Notes: generated by a model not told the origin, from the letters alone. Shown: positions 1-13,500, counted from the first letter of the stretch. The stretch: 64,000 nt of DNA from Patagioenas fasciata (GCF_037038585.1 NC_092525.1:20108867-20172866); one strand, 5' to 3'. A program made the numbers and translations.

Positions 1-1209
1 TACAGTGTGTTTCTGTGGCTTATTTAGAAATAGCTCTAGCTGTGAAGATTATGCCCTTCTCTGGCAGTAGAGAGTATTGACACGTGGAGCTCTAGTTGTA
101 AATGTGTACGGCGGTATAAATGCTCACTGGCAGCCAGGGTAATTGTTCTATCTCTAGAAGTAGCTGCCATGGCTTTGAAGCAGGGCAGGTAAAAGGAGCT
201 GACGGCAAGGCTGGGTGCAAGTTGTGTGGATGGGAAAATGGCTCATATATTGTTCTGTGGTCATTACTGGTCCTAAAATAATGATTTATGAAGTGCCTGA
301 CAGTGTTTGACAAAACAGATGAATGGGACTTGCTTAATGCAAACTGGAAAAGATATTTCAGTGGCTGCCAAAACACATGGAACAGTAACTTGTGCTTTTG
401 TAGATTCTTAGGGCACTTGGGAGCTACTGCAGGGTACTGCCAGAGGCATTACTCAAAGCTTAGTTTGAAAAATTTCTGCAGAAACAGGTAACAACTTTGT
501 AAGGGTAATGCAGGCATGAAAATCATCATTCCTAGTGCTGCCTTGGGATGAGTATGTGCCAAAGGACAAGCTGAGACTGCGCTCCTGTGCTCTATGTAGG
601 GGAGCAGCCACTGAACTGAGCAACAGTTATTCCTCCTGAACTGGCAGCTGCTCCAGGCAGTTTACATTAAACTCCAAAAGACTTTACTTTATAAATGTAT
701 GGCAGTAGAAAGGAGGAAGACAATAACCAGTAAGAATCTATACAGTGGAATGATACAGTTCTGTGATGGAAGATGGAGGAAACCCATGATGGAACCAGAG
801 GAGTAGGATTTCTTCTAACAGAAATGGAAGAAATGCCTTAAATGTGTTTGCATAGTGCATCAAAAGGCGAAAGAAGGAAAAGGGCAAGTGGCTTGGGCTT
901 TGATCCATAAAGGAAGCCCAGGATAGGAGCTTCAGGTCGGCTTTTGTCTGTTCCTGTTGTTTTCTCATCAAGTAAGAGGGGTGGGAGGCAGCTGGAGGCA
1001 GCATCGGTGCCACTCCCTGTGAAGTAAGAGATCAAAACGCAGCTCTTCACTAGGATTCGGATAGGAGATGCAACTTGTTTCAGAAGGAAAACCTGTTTGG
1101 TGGGATTTGGATCTGGATAAAGGGAGCAGCACACCAGTGTGTAGGAACAGAGTAGCTCTGTGAATGGGTTCAAGCCTCAGATCTTGCCTGCTATCCCTCG
1201 GGACCATCC
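1..1209. other. intergenic DNA upstream of the TACSTD2-like pseudogene
   Basis: I see no convincing coding frame, RNA gene or repeat here. The short open frames on both strands have no recognisable motif and no splice context. Any ancestral promoter of the pseudogene would lie in the last few hundred bases, but I could not identify a TATA box or CpG island. Confidence 0.5.
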
Positions 1210-1227
1210 ATGCTTCTCACCTGCAAC

Positions 1228-2122
1228 ATGGAGCTGCTGCTGGGGGTTTTGCTGGGTCTGATACTGGCGGCAGCTTCGTCAGCACAGAACAACTGCACCT
1301 ACGCGACCAAGTGGATGGTGTGTGCCCAGACCTGAGAACTGCACCTGCACGCTGGGGGGTTCCAATCACAAGGTAGAATGTTCAATGTTGACGCCAAAAT
1401 GCTTGCTGATGAAGGCAGAAATGATGCTCCTGAAGGAGAAATGCTTCCAGGGCCATCCCCATGGGCTGCTAGACGTCAATGGCATTTACAGTCCAGACTG
1501 CGAGGATAGTGGCATCTTCAAAGCCAGGCAGTGCAATCAAGCTGATGCTTGCTGGTGTGTGAACACTCCTGGCATAAGAATCACCGAAAAGGTTGACAAA
1601 AGCCTGAGGTGCGATGCACTGGTTAGAACAAGCAGGATCTACATTCAGCTGAAGCACAAAAAATTCTGGGGCCTGGGATGCTGCCCATGTAGCAAACACT
1701 CTGAAACAGCTGTTTGAGAGTCGATACAAAGTACATTGCAGCCATTAAGTATAATTCTCCACTTACCCAAATCGACCTGAAGCAGCATGACTCTGGGAAA
1801 TTTAAGTGTGATGTAGATATAGCAAATGTAGCCTGTTACTTTGAGAAAGATAGAAAAGATGACTCCACATTTCATTCTAACAGTACATTAACTGTCTCTG
1901 TCAATGGAAATGCTCTGGATATTGAAAGGATTTACTACATGGATGAAAAGCCATCACTGTTTTCCATGAATCAACAGGCTGGTGAAGTTATTGCTGTGGT
2001 GATAGTGGTGGTGCTGGCTGCTGGCTTGGGCATCACTGTGCTGGTGATTCTCAGGTTGTAGTGCACAATAAGAGAAAGATGAGATTGAAGAAATGGATGA
2101 AGTAAGAACACCAAGCTTATAG
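1228..2122 (+). pseudogene. TACSTD2: TACSTD2 (TROP2)-like intronless gene broken by several frameshifts
   Basis: TACSTD2 encodes a single-pass membrane glycoprotein related to EPCAM and is an intronless gene near OMA1 in other vertebrates. Here its parts appear in order, but in changing frames. A signal peptide (MELLLGVLLGLILAAASSA) starts at 1228 and hits TGA at 1333. The cysteine-rich and thyroglobulin type-1 part continues in the next frame, with CLLMKAEM, FKARQCNQ and CWCV (1550-1561). A short stretch (LKQLFESRY, from about 1701) is in the third frame. From about 1717 the first frame resumes through a transmembrane segment (about 1984-2058) and stops at 2059-2061. The conserved acidic tail (EIEEMDEVRTPSL) is found out of frame and ends with TAG at 2120-2122. 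An in-frame ATG at 1210 is an alternative start. At least four indels make a functional product unlikely; consensus errors in the assembly are the main alternative. Confidence 0.85.
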
Positions 2123-5100
2123 CTGCCCAGATGGGGAAAAAGAAAGGATCTGAAAAAAGGAAAGCAACAACAGGAACAAAATGTTTTTAAAAAGACATAA
2201 AATTCAAATAGCAAACAGATTCGGTGTAAGTAGATGGATTTGGAGATGTTATTTTCTTTTTATAGGAATTTGTACAGTGACTGCTCTAAATTATTCTAGT
2301 TTACTAAGAATTACTTTTTTTGGTTTGGGGTATAAACTAATTTGGGAGTCAGTTACCTAAATATTGTAAATTAGTCCCAATTTAAGGGCTAAGAAAACTG
2401 TTACATCATTTGTTTAGTGTAACGTGGAATGCTCTCACCAGCCCTGCAGCCCTGCCTCAGCTTGCTGAAATACTCCTGAGTGCTTCTTGAGATATCTGCT
2501 TACTGAAACTCAAATACTTCTTTGGCGTAATTGGGTTATAAAGCTGCTTTTCTGCTGGTGGACTTTTTATTTTAATGTGGGTAGTTTTTTCGTTTGTTTT
2601 TTAAGTTGCTGGAACCTTTTTCATCAACAAGTAATTTCAGAAATATGATACACTATAGCACCAGAGGCTTTTATACAGAGTAATTTATTAGGAAACATTC
2701 CTGTGGGCATTACCAGTTATGGAGATCCCACATTTCCAACTTTGTACACAGGCAGCGTAGGGCGCTGTTCCCACCTGTGCTCCGTAACGAGGCTCTGACG
2801 CTCGTCAGCAAAGATCCCCCGATCCCAGTGCAAGTGCAAGTTAATCTGGGTGTTCTGCCCAAATCCAAACTCTGGTCATAGTTTTCTGTCTACCTAAACT
2901 CCCCTTGCAATTTTAATGGGAAGGGATATTTTTCAGTGTTGTACAGCTTCGCAGGAATACTACACAATGCTTCAGAACAAGCTGGAAATGAGCTTTATTG
3001 TAGTAGAAGTGCAGGGGGAATTTAAGAGCAGAGTGTCATTAATGAAGGTGGAATTGAACTGAACTTCTTTGCTACCTACTCATCTGCTGCACTTGTTTGG
3101 GAGGTCACATCCACCATGAAGGACACTTCAAAGAAAACAATGCTAGTAGTTAAATGTTGAAATACTGGCAGTTATATTCTCCATGCTGTGTATGGATGTC
3201 TGGAAGGTCTGTCAGTCTAATCTGCATGTCTTCAAAATGAGACCTCTACACACATGCACTGCAGGGTCAGCTCTTTTAATTAGTTTCAACATTATTTGTT
3301 CGTAATTACAATAATAGTCAGTAATGCACTACTTTTATGGTAAACTGCTAAATATGCGTCTCTGATTTGACTGAATAGGATACCAGGAAAACACTGAAGA
3401 TGCTTTGATTCTGTTTCTGCCTTTGTTTATATAAAGGAGGAAAAGATTGTCTGTTTTGGGTGGAATGGGAGAGTGTTTAATATTTTTTGGCTCAACATAC
3501 ACCATTGCCATTTAAAATCATTCTTGTTCACTCACCTGTTGGGAAAACTTGGGCTTTGGATACATAGGGTGAGGTGGATGCATCATGTTTCCCCAAAATC
3601 AGATTTTTTTGCAATTGCATCAGCAGTATTAATATACCCAAAAACCTCTGGAGCAGGGTCTACGATTTCTTGTACGTTGTACAGCAAAGCCTCCAAGCTG
3701 GTTGGTTTTCAGTCACATTAGTACTGATAGAAGATGAAGCGAGAATATCTAGGCCGAATTTTCCCGAGCCACTGGAAAACTCAGAACTTGGCCTAACTCC
3801 ACACGATTTTGCAAGTAGGATTTTATAAAATGGATTTGAATAAAAATCTGGAGCTGAGTACTTCTCAGTGCTGAAGAAATGTAGGATCAGAATGAAAATT
3901 GCCCAAGTACGTTGCCTAACCACTTTCTCAACTTATGCAGAGGTGATAAAAGCTAGGTGTTAGGGCTATGAGAACATGAGATGTGCCCTCTTTTCTGGGG
4001 ATCTACTGTAGTTTTCAACATTCTTTTAAAATTACTGCATTTTTCTCACATCTGTTGTAAGAAAAAAAAAATTTAAGGTGAATGATGAGCTTTTGTATTA
4101 AAGTAGAATATAAACATATGGGCATAATTTTGACTAATTGTTGAAAAAAAATCTTACCACGTAACAGTTTCAGCATATTTCTTTGCTTCCTGCTTTTTCT
4201 TCTAGAAGCTGAGATTGAAAAAAGAGGCTGTTGTGGTGCCATTCATATTTTTATTAATCATTAAAGGACTGCCCCATGAAAATCACGTGTTGTGGTCAGT
4301 TATTTCCTCGCTAGTCATCAGGCACCAGCAGCGTGCATGCTGCTGAGGAACTGGGAAGACGCTAGGGTCATTCAATAGGAGTGATAAGGTGTGTGTCTGC
4401 AATTAATCAAAAGAAGGGAAAGACTAATTGCAGTGCAGAGCTCAGAAAACCTCACTTTGGACTAGATCATCATTCTACTTGAATAAGGCTGTGTAAAGCT
4501 ACTGTAAGGTCTCGGCTTTAATAAACTGAACATACCCGTTGCTCCTGCTAAGTACTCACTCCTCTCCTGCTCCTCCAGCCACACCACCTCTTGGGCTGTA
4601 TCTTAATAGTAGATCAAGTATTTTATTGTAACAGCTTACGATGTTTAGCTTCTTTGTCCACTGCTAATGTTCTCACTGAAAATGAGAAAATGAACTCCTT
4701 GTCAGCTTTAAATTTTGCAAAATTGAAATGCTTTTTATTATTAATTTGAATTTGGAAATTTCTAACCCTGAAATTTCTAGTTATCCGTTTCCTGATTACA
4801 TCATCCTGTTCTAATGGGGTGTTTGTCGTATTTAAGCGATTAGGCTTTACACCATCTGCAGTGGGTGCTGCAGGTATGGTGGTAGTGACAGTGGGTGCCC
4901 TCAACAAGTGATTAACATCACTCTTGTATCCGTTTCTGTGGAGTCTGCTCAGGCATAAAAGTAGTCAGGGATTGTTTTGTTTTGGAATGCTGTGTTAATA
5001 CTCTGTAGGTATAAATACACATACATTTATGCACCTGTCTGTGGGTAAATAGAGAAACAAACCCCTGGCTGATATGAAAGAGTGCCTGCCTGGATTATAA

Positions 5101-8100
5101 AACAGAGGGTATGTTTGCTTTAACAAGGGTAGAGCCGTCTGTTGTTTAAATTATGTTCTGCAATTCCAACTGGTGAAGTGCTGTCTGAGAAAGCTCAAGT
5201 AACACCGGCAGAGAAGAAATTCCTGCCTCTATGTTAGGGCTCCAAAGAGCCTAGTGCTGCCCTTTCTGTACAGTGCTACTACCAGTGCAACTGCACAAAG
5301 CGCGTTTGGGCCTTCGCATTTAACTCTTAGTTTAAAACTTTTTTTACCTCTCAAGATCAGAGGACAATGCAAGAAGCAAAACCAGCACTACAGCAAGGGA
5401 ATTAAGGATTCACCGAAGGCTTTAAACCCTCTTGAACTCTGTTCCATCTATTCCCCCGGTAAAATCCGTGCCTGTTTATTTACACAAGTACGTATTCTCC
5501 AAGGCACTGACACAAAATCCCTGTGTTCATTTACATATGACAGGTGTGTGAACACAAATGCATGTTCCCACACTTAAAGACGCACACCTCGCGGTTTCTG
5601 TGAGAGTGGGCAAGCCCCAGGGAAAGCTTTGGGGCAGCAGATCCTATGCGGCATTCAGCCTGCAGCCTGCTTTTTGCTCTTATCAGGGTAAAATAGCCCA
5701 AACCTGCTGCTGTTCTGGAACAACAGAGAGGATCCTCTTCTTGTCCCATCTTTCCCCATTTTAGAATAATCTCTTTATGGATGCTTGGACTGGGATTATG
5801 GCCAGATTAGGTTAACGATGTTGAACAAAACACCTGCTGCATAAACGCACCCCCACCCTTTTGTTTAGATGGTAAAACACCAGCATGTCTGTGATGTTAA
5901 GTGCATGATGACAACTAGATACAAGATCCCCACAACAGTCCTGAAAATGTTGAAAACTTGAGGAATCACTTTAGAAAAAAACCCACACTTTTTCAGAGAA
6001 CAGTTAAATGACAAATTGGCCTTTCCTCCACTTCTCCTTAATTAGAACAGATAATGCTATTAAACAAATATTCTTCCTCATGCAGGTATAATTATCCTTC
6101 GCAAAGCATTTCCACTGATGTACCTCAGGGTTTTAAGTACTGCAATCACCTCTCTTAATGCTAAAATTAATCTTGAGTCATTACAATTGCTATCAGAGCA
6201 GGAAAAATCAACTTCTAGAACTTTTGCCATTATTCTTCAGCAGTTCTAACAAAATTCCTTGTATCAGGGCTTACCTGGTTACAATTCCGTGCACAGTAGC
6301 AGCCTGACAAGATTCACATCGCATTTTCATGACGATCCTTGTTCCCCCAGGAATAACAATCTTGCATTCCTACTCCAGCACAAATCAAGCACCACAGAAA
6401 CAATTAGGGAGACTTCGTAATATCTAAATGAATGACTGAATGAAAATGCATTTCTAATTTTCCCCTGAGATTTTTACATGTGGGCCAAACAGTACTGGTG
6501 GCATAGGCACCCAACCCTTTTCAGCTAAGTTTTGTTTGAAATATAATAAAGGTCTGTCCTTGTAAGGCTTGAAATGAGAAATCTCAACATTTTTGCTACT
6601 CTGGTTGCACCCAGAAAGGTAAGTGAAACAACTAGAAAATTGGATGTGGCTATGCTGTAGCTGCTGTGCAGTGCACGTGTGCTAATTTTTAGCACAGGTC
6701 TGTTGAGTTCTCCTTTTTTCTTTCTATCTTCATGTGCTCTTTTCTGTTGTCAGAAATAAGATAGCTTTACAATTGTCTCAATTTTGCTGAAGGAGATAAT
6801 TGTTTACCAGATTCTCACGCAGACTGTGTTGGTATCTGATAGAGAGATCCTGTAATTACCTGTGCTGTATTTGCTGCTTGTCTGCTCTGAAGTTTTAATT
6901 ATAAATGCTGCCACTTGGGAAGACATTAGAACCTGCAGAGTGTGCAACACAATTTTTAGCCTCGTCCTTGCAGACTCAAAGCATCCATTGACTTTAACAG
7001 GAATTCAGGTGAGTCAGGATTGCAGAAATAGCTCCATTAATGCTGGGCTTAGGCATGGAGAATTCTAGATAAAGAAGACAAGAAAAGCAAGCAAATACAA
7101 AGTACAAGAAATAAAGACATTAAGCATCAGGAGACTTTCATGGGACTTACCATCTCAGTTCTGCATTTTTTGCAGCTGGGACAGACACAGGCCTTAGGTT
7201 GGACAAAGCGCTTTTCTGCTGCTACAGCTCAGCTGGTTTTGTGACTGGAGCTGACAGTCACCGAAATTAAAGGCATGCTAATTGACTGACAGATTTTATT
7301 CTTCATGCCTCTTACGATAATGGAGGTTGGGCAGGTCTTAAAGGAGTTGTGTCTCATGAAAACAGACTTTCTACTGATCACTACATAAGCCCCGTCTTGG
7401 CCTGTACTCCCAAGAACTGGTCACTGTGTATTTTTCTTGCCAGTGGACATCAATGCTTAAGAACTGTCATGAAAGTGCCTAATAAAAAGGGATAGACTAA
7501 TGAATATCTCAGCAAACACTGAATGATACTTGACTACTGAAGGCAAAAATCTGTGTTTCCTTACCTTTCGCAATGAGGGCCTTTGTTTACATGCAAAGCC
7601 GCAGGGTTTGTATGAAGCCTGTGCTGCCCTGTCATTACCACACATGTCCATGCTTCACCCTTTGTTTCAGTAAATAACGTGGTTTTCACAACACATCATT
7701 TACGATGTACTGTCAGCTAGACAAGTAGGCCAAAAGTTACGTTAGGTTTGCAGCTAATAAACTAATAAACTCTTAAAACGATGTTTTAGGGTTTTAAAAG
7801 TAGCATTTCTCTATCCAGAGCTAGGGCCGGACCAGGGGTGTCCCTCCATAGGTCTGCTGCCAACCAGTTGGTCATACATGGCTTATATTGACAAAAAAAA
7901 ATTACATATTCATTACAGGTCTTGACAACCATTAACATATTCCACACCTATTCTAACACAAGCTGTTTAAGCAATGCTAAGTAACAGTCTCATGTTTCTC
8001 AGTTACTTCTCATTACCTGTTTTAAAAGAATACATTGTGAATCTATTCTATGTCAATTTTAAGAATAGGGTACGTTTCCTAAGTACAAAGATTCTATGGT

Positions 8101-8239
8101 TACAGGGTCTGCTTATATGAAGATTCTGTGGCTACAAGGCTGGTTAATCTTTAACGGATACTACCTTAATAGTGTCCTAAACTATGAGTTCTAGAATTCC
8201 TTAAAACACGGTCTAATAACTAGAAATACCGTTATCACT
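2123..8239. other. intergenic DNA between the TACSTD2-like pseudogene and the OMA1 promoter
   Basis: AT-rich sequence without a frame, RNA gene or repeat that I recognise. Short frames such as the one on the minus strand at 4623-4907 have no known motif, no CpG island and no splice context. Old, decayed retroelements could be present but are not identifiable by eye. Confidence 0.5.
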
Positions 8240-8559
8240 CAGGACCTCTCAACAGCCAAGCCCAGGGACAGAGGGGTCAGGGCCGACCCCAGTTGTGAGG
8301 TGAGGCAACACAAGGCAGCACACAGGCCTCACAGCAACACCGTAGGTAAAGTTAGGGGCAACGCAGCACGTTCTGCAGGGAGCCCCTGCTCGCCTCGCAC
8401 CACAACTGGGGCCGCTCAGGCTGTCACAAAATGGCGGCTCCGGCCGCCTCAGCGCTCCGCGCAGCTCGCGCGCTCGGGCTCGAGCTGGGGGGCGGGGCTT
8501 CCGCAACGGCCGCTCTGAGGGGGCGCGAGGGCCAGCAGCGCCTGAGGGACGGGGCTCAC

Positions 8560-8676
8560 AGCCGGGGCTGCCGCTAGGGCGGCGCCGGGCCAGTCCCGTC
8601 CCGGCCTCTCGCCTCAGCATCGACGGTGTCTCCGCGTCGGCCAGGTCTGACCCCTCCTCTTCCGCCTCCCGCGGCG
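8560..8676 (+). other. OMA1: probable non-coding exon 1 of OMA1 (5' UTR)
   Basis: The 3' boundary is inferred from a consensus donor (GCG followed by GTGAGT) at 8677. The 5' boundary is a guess within the CpG island. Vertebrate OMA1 has a non-coding first exon and its start codon in exon 2, and the acceptor before the start codon here (TTTTAG ending at 10,063) agrees with that layout. Confidence 0.4.
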
Positions 8677-10063
8677 GTGAGTAGGGGAGCCCGCTGGAGG
8701 AGGCCTTTCCCGGGGCAGATCGCAGGGACGTCCAGCTGTGACGGCGAACGCACCTCCCCCCCCCCCTTCCCCCCCCCTTCCCCCCCTTCCCCCCCTTCCC
8801 CTCCCCCTCCCCTCTCTTTCCCCCCTCTTCCCCCCCCCCTTCCCCCCTCCCCCGCCTCGGGAGCGACACGTCTCTTTTTCCTTCTCTTCCTCCGCCTCAT
8901 GTCTGCCCATATCACGATAGTCGCGGCAACCGTGGGCAGCACCCGGGGCGGTTCGGGGTCCGGTCGTTCCCTGAGGGGGAGAGTGGCGGGAGAGGCGGAA
9001 GCCGAGGCCGCCGTTAGAGCCAGCGGGTGCAGGGGTCGCCGCCGGGTCCTGCCCGGCCCGGCCCGTTTTCGCCCATGTGTAAGAGGCCACCGGCTGCGGG
9101 AGGCTTGGTTTGGCCGCGTTGAGTTGTTCTGTTTCTAGGCCGGGTTCAGCAGACCAGCACCCTGCGTTCCTGAGCAAAGTATTAGCAAAGTAATACATCC
9201 TGGTTTTCCTCAGTATGTGGGAGAAAATCACCTTGCCAATATAATAGGCCCTGTCAGGATCTCTCAGCAAAGCGTGTTTTATTAAAAATTTTGCAGGGCT
9301 GGGTGCTCTACCTAAAGGTTGGCACACAAACTAGGGCAAAAAGTGCCTGCTCATATCTCCCCCAAAACCCAGATGCAGATTCCCTGCCCTGTTCCCCATT
9401 GGTTGGTACTGCAGGGTTTACAGACTACCCAACACCTGTCTCAGTTTACATGTCTCATTCATCTAAATCTAACAACTCCCTCCCCTTATTGATTTATTTA
9501 AAATATGGATTCCTTGCTCTTTGGTTACCCTTCTGCCTAGATTAACTTTTTAAATACAGTAATCAGTTTGCATTCTGGGATTAGTTTGGAGAGATTTTGT
9601 TTTACATTAAGGATTCATAGTCTGATGTCTCTCAGTCCTTCTCCCACGCTGGGGTCAGGTACCAGGTCCCCAGTTTTGTAAAAACAACATTCCACCCCCA
9701 GTGTCTCCTTAGAAGTACGTATTAGTGTCACACGTTGCAAGGAGCCCAGCACAGAGGGGTGACGTTTCACACGTCTTCCACAGGGACACCTGTAGTCATT
9801 CTGATCTGGCAGTAATAAAAGCGAAAGAAAAAAATTCAGACTTTGTTTTATTCTCAGTGATATAAGACATTGACCTTTTCACAGTCAATAGCAGATTGGT
9901 ACCTTGAAACTGCAAGAGGATACAGTTGTAACTGACATTTTTTGTGCAGTGCAACTGCTGGCAAACAAACACATGGTATCTGTTCAGATTAAATGAAGTA
10001 ATGTTTCAGAGTTTTGTGTTTGGGTGGTTTTCTTAATATCTCTCTGCTGTTTTTTTGTTTTAG
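8677..10063 (+). other. OMA1 intron 1
   Basis: Contains the C/T tract and the downstream half of the CpG island, then about 900 bases of ordinary AT-rich DNA. On the minus strand at about 9140-9480 there is an AATAAA (9278-9283 on +) in a context that vaguely resembles an LTR, but I found no clear ends. See the rejected list. Confidence 0.4.
8750..8853. repeat. C/T mirror-like tract, units of CCCCCCTT
   Basis: About 100 bases almost purely C and T on the + strand, made of runs of 4-9 C separated by TT or TTT. The complementary strand is G/A only, with many runs of four or more G. Such tracts can form triplex or G-quadruplex DNA and are prone to length error in assemblies. It lies just inside the predicted first intron of OMA1. 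Confidence 0.85.
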
Positions 10064-10083
10064 GGTAACCAACCAAAGAAGTT

Positions 10084-10592
10084 ATGAATATCATCTGTGG
10101 CCTGAAGTTGCCGGGCAGGAACTGTATTTTCTTTCATTTGTCTTCTTTAACCAAGCAGGGAAAATGCAATAATCTCTCTAGGCCTTACGCTGCATATTGC
10201 CGAACTCAAGTCAGTTGTACACAAGATAGATGCCAAAGGCTGGATTGGAAAGGAAATACTAAAAACTGTTTTTTGACTGGAAGCCCTGAGCACTATAGAA
10301 ACTTCCTCAATAAAGGACAGAGGTGTCTTTTGAATTTTTCAAATACAGAAGTTTACAAGAATGCAGAGCACAGTTGGGGAAGGTTTTGCTTCCAGTCTTC
10401 TTGGCCATTGGGGGAGAAGACCACATCCCTCCAGATTGGTTCTGTAGAGCAACTTCCACATCATTGTTCTGCTTGGAACATTCAGATCGTCAGGTCTTTT
10501 CATGCATCACCATCCTTTCAGGCTGCACCAGTGCCTATTTTCTGGATTATTGTTAAGCCAGCTCAGAAATTATTTGCTATCATTCTCGGCAG
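10084..10592 (+). CDS. OMA1: OMA1 exon 2, coding part (residues 1-170)
   Basis: The acceptor TTTTAG ends at 10,063, leaving 20 bases of 5' UTR before ATG. The exon encodes the mitochondrial targeting region and the conserved stretch [13 protein letters not shown] and KLFAIILGR. The donor GTAAAA at 10,593 splits the arginine-170 codon (AG|G). Confidence 0.93.
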
Positions 10593-13500
10593 GTAAAATA
10601 CTATCTTACTTCCTCTCTTAGTGTAGAATCATAAAATGTTCTGAGTTGGAAGGGGCCCACAAGGATCAAGTCCAACTCCTGTCCCTGCACAGGACAACTC
10701 CACAGTTCATACCACGTGTCTGAGTGCATTGTCCAGTCTCTTCTTGAACACTGTCAGGCTTGAGGCCATGATACCTCCTTGAGGAGCCTGTTCCAGTGCT
10801 CCAGCACCCTCTGGGTGAAGAACTTTTTCCTAATGTCCAACCTAAACCTCTCCTGGCCCATCTTCCTGCCATTCCCTTGGGTTCTGTCATCGGTCGCTAA
10901 AGAGTAGAGTTCAGCACCTGCCCTAAGACCCTGTCATACCAATATGTGTGCATGAGTTTGGAGAATGGTAAGTATATTTGTAGTGTTTTCATTTTTGTAT
11001 CTCTGCAAAATTTGTAGGACTGAGGCATTGACTGAGAGTTTGCTCAACTAGAAGTTTCAATTTTCAGAGGTGTTAGATGCATCTTTCACTTTTCTCATTC
11101 TCACCTACACGTGGTAGAGGGAGATGAACCAAGACACTGAGGACATTCCTCCTTTTGCTGCGCGAGGGAAAAAATGGAGGGGAGAAGATGCCAATTAGAC
11201 TATAACCTTCCATAAGCTCTTCCATGAGGTGGGAATACAGTAAGCGCACACAAGAACAAACCCTTTTTTAACCATGTCCTAAGTTGACACTATTTATATC
11301 TTACAGGAGCATAAGAAATTGGTGGAAGGCACTTCCTCCTAATAAACGGGAACTTTTTAAAGAAAGTGCAAGAAAAAATAAATGGAAGATACTGCTGGGT
11401 GTCAGTAGCTTAGGAGTCTTATTTGTCATGTTTTATTTTACTCACTTGGAGGAGACACCCATCACCGGGCGTGCTCGACTGTTGGTGTTTGGAAAAGAGC
11501 ATTTTAGAGAACTGTCACAGATGGAATACGATATGGTAAGGTTTTAAAGAAAAATTTAAAATATTCTAAAACTGTTAATTTTTTTTTGTTTTGTTTTTTG
11601 TGTTTTTTTTTTTCCTTTTTTTTTGGTAGCAATGAAGTAGTCCAATTAATGAGATGGGAAAACAAAACTTCTGGTGTCCTTGATCAGTTTTGAACTTCAG
11701 GCTCAGAGCCCTGCAGAGCAGCCCCATCAGTTACCTCCCACTCTTGTCCCTGTCCTTTTTAGGAGTTCCATTTCTGTTAGAAAATCACTCAGGGGCACAT
11801 GATAGTTAGAGAGTGCGTTACAAGTATGTAGGAAACATTTTTAACTGTATTATTGTAACATAACAAGAAATATAGAAATCTGGTGGAAGCAGTAAAAGCA
11901 TAGATAATAGGTATATGCTGAGATCTGTCTCATTTTCTGTGCTGTTTTGAGCATTTTTGGCACTTAAGGTCCTCTCTTCTAAGCTGTCACTTTGTAAGGT
12001 AATACTCTACCTGCATTCAATTTTATTTCTTTTTTTTTTTTTTGTTGGATCGTCTCATTTTTCTTTAATTGCTCTATTTTAAACTGTCCGTCGCACTCAT
12101 TTCTGTAACTTTGAGTTCTGTGACTTTCTTCTAAGCCAGTGAAACTTTGTAACCCATGTGAAAATGTCCCTATATTCCTGTCTGACAGATGTGAGATAAG
12201 AACAGAACAGGAGTAGTACAAGGGTATATTAAAATTACCTTTTGTATAAATGTGTCCGCCTTACAAATTACAAGAGAACCACACGGATAAATTATAAATT
12301 CAGATGGATATTCAGGAAGGTATGGAAAGGTTTGCCAAATTGTGGTGCCAAGCTTAACTGTACCAGGAAGATGCCGGATACAGGAGGCTTGAGGACAAAG
12401 TTTTTCTACCCTATTTTTGATCTGTGGTTGGTTTACTTCCTTTTAAGTTTATTAATCATTAACTTGTAGGTCTGAAAGCCTGAACTCTTAATATATTTGC
12501 TTTGTCTATGTATTAAAACTTAGATTTAACCAACTTGTGTGTAGCCACTAGATCTGTAATTGACTCTGTATTTGTTCTGCGTGACCATCAATTAATTTTT
12601 TTTTCAGTGGATGGAGAAATTCGAAAGTAAAATGTTACCTGAGACGGATGCACGTTATCAGGTCGTGGAGAGAGTTGTTGGTCATTTATCTGAAAGCAAT
12701 AAGGACATCCCACAGGTCTCGATGCTCAAGTGGCTTATCCATGTGGTAGATGAACCAGATATAAATGCTTTTGTGCTTCCAGTAAGTTGAGCCCAATATA
12801 AAAACTCTTAGTAGTCTTGAAAGTAGTAATCTTCTACCTAATTTTCATCCTCCTTTTGTTTACAGAATGGTCAAGTGTTTGTTTTCACCGGATTGCTAAA
12901 TGCAGTTTCTGATATTCATCAGCTGTCTTTCATTTTGGGACATGAAATAGCTCACGCTGTGCTGGAACATGCAGTAAGTATTTAAAGAAAGCTGTCTAAA
13001 ATTCTGAAATTAATTCTAATCACTTTAATTAAGGTTCTTCTTGTCACTACCAACCCAAGTTTCAGTGTGACTATTTCTAGTTAATGAAAAATGGAATTTG
13101 AAATGAGAGTGTTCTGATACAGTATATCCTCATTACTCATGTAATATTCAATAACTGTCAGAATCCCTGTAGTAGCCAGTGTTAGCACAACGTCTGCCAG
13201 TGCTTTGTTCAGAGCTGTATGGATGGATTATGGCTCACTATTGACAATCATTTCAAACTTGGTCTGGAAGTCCCTTTCCTCCTACACCACATCCATAAGG
13301 AACTAGAGGTACTTAGCAACTTGGTTTATTACTCCTTCACTTCTTAGTGGACGTGGATATACTTTAATAAATTATTTAAAAATACATGATATTTTTTCTT
13401 ATAGTAGCACACACTTCTAGAATGCCAAACTCCAGAATGTCTGGAGCTTCATTCTGCATTGACAGGTGACTTTAATTTTTCCCTATCCTGACATAGATGT

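Larger units (their letters stand above)
8240..9135 (+). promoter_or_regulatory. CpG island promoter of OMA1
   Basis: Sharp rise in G+C and CpG against AT-rich flanks, about 1.4 kb upstream of the OMA1 start codon, with no TATA box seen. This fits a housekeeping-type promoter for a mitochondrial gene. A good splice donor (GTGAGT) at 8677 follows a GC-rich stretch and would join a non-coding first exon to the acceptor at 10,062-10,063. Long open frames in the island on both strands, for example minus 8249-8869 and 8614-9327, are a side effect of base composition and not genes. Confidence 0.75.

Noticed and set aside
4623-4907. 94-codon minus-strand frame
   Set aside because: No motif, AT-rich codon use, no promoter or splice signals; length is within chance for this composition.
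8249-9327. Long open frames on both strands across the CpG island (up to 237 codons, Gly/Arg or Pro rich)
   Set aside because: They follow from high GC content and the C/T tract, have no known motif, and overlap each other in all frames.
9140-9490. Possible minus-strand LTR in OMA1 intron 1
   Set aside because: There is an AATAAA on the minus strand in a suggestive context, but I found neither matching inverted ends nor flanking duplications.
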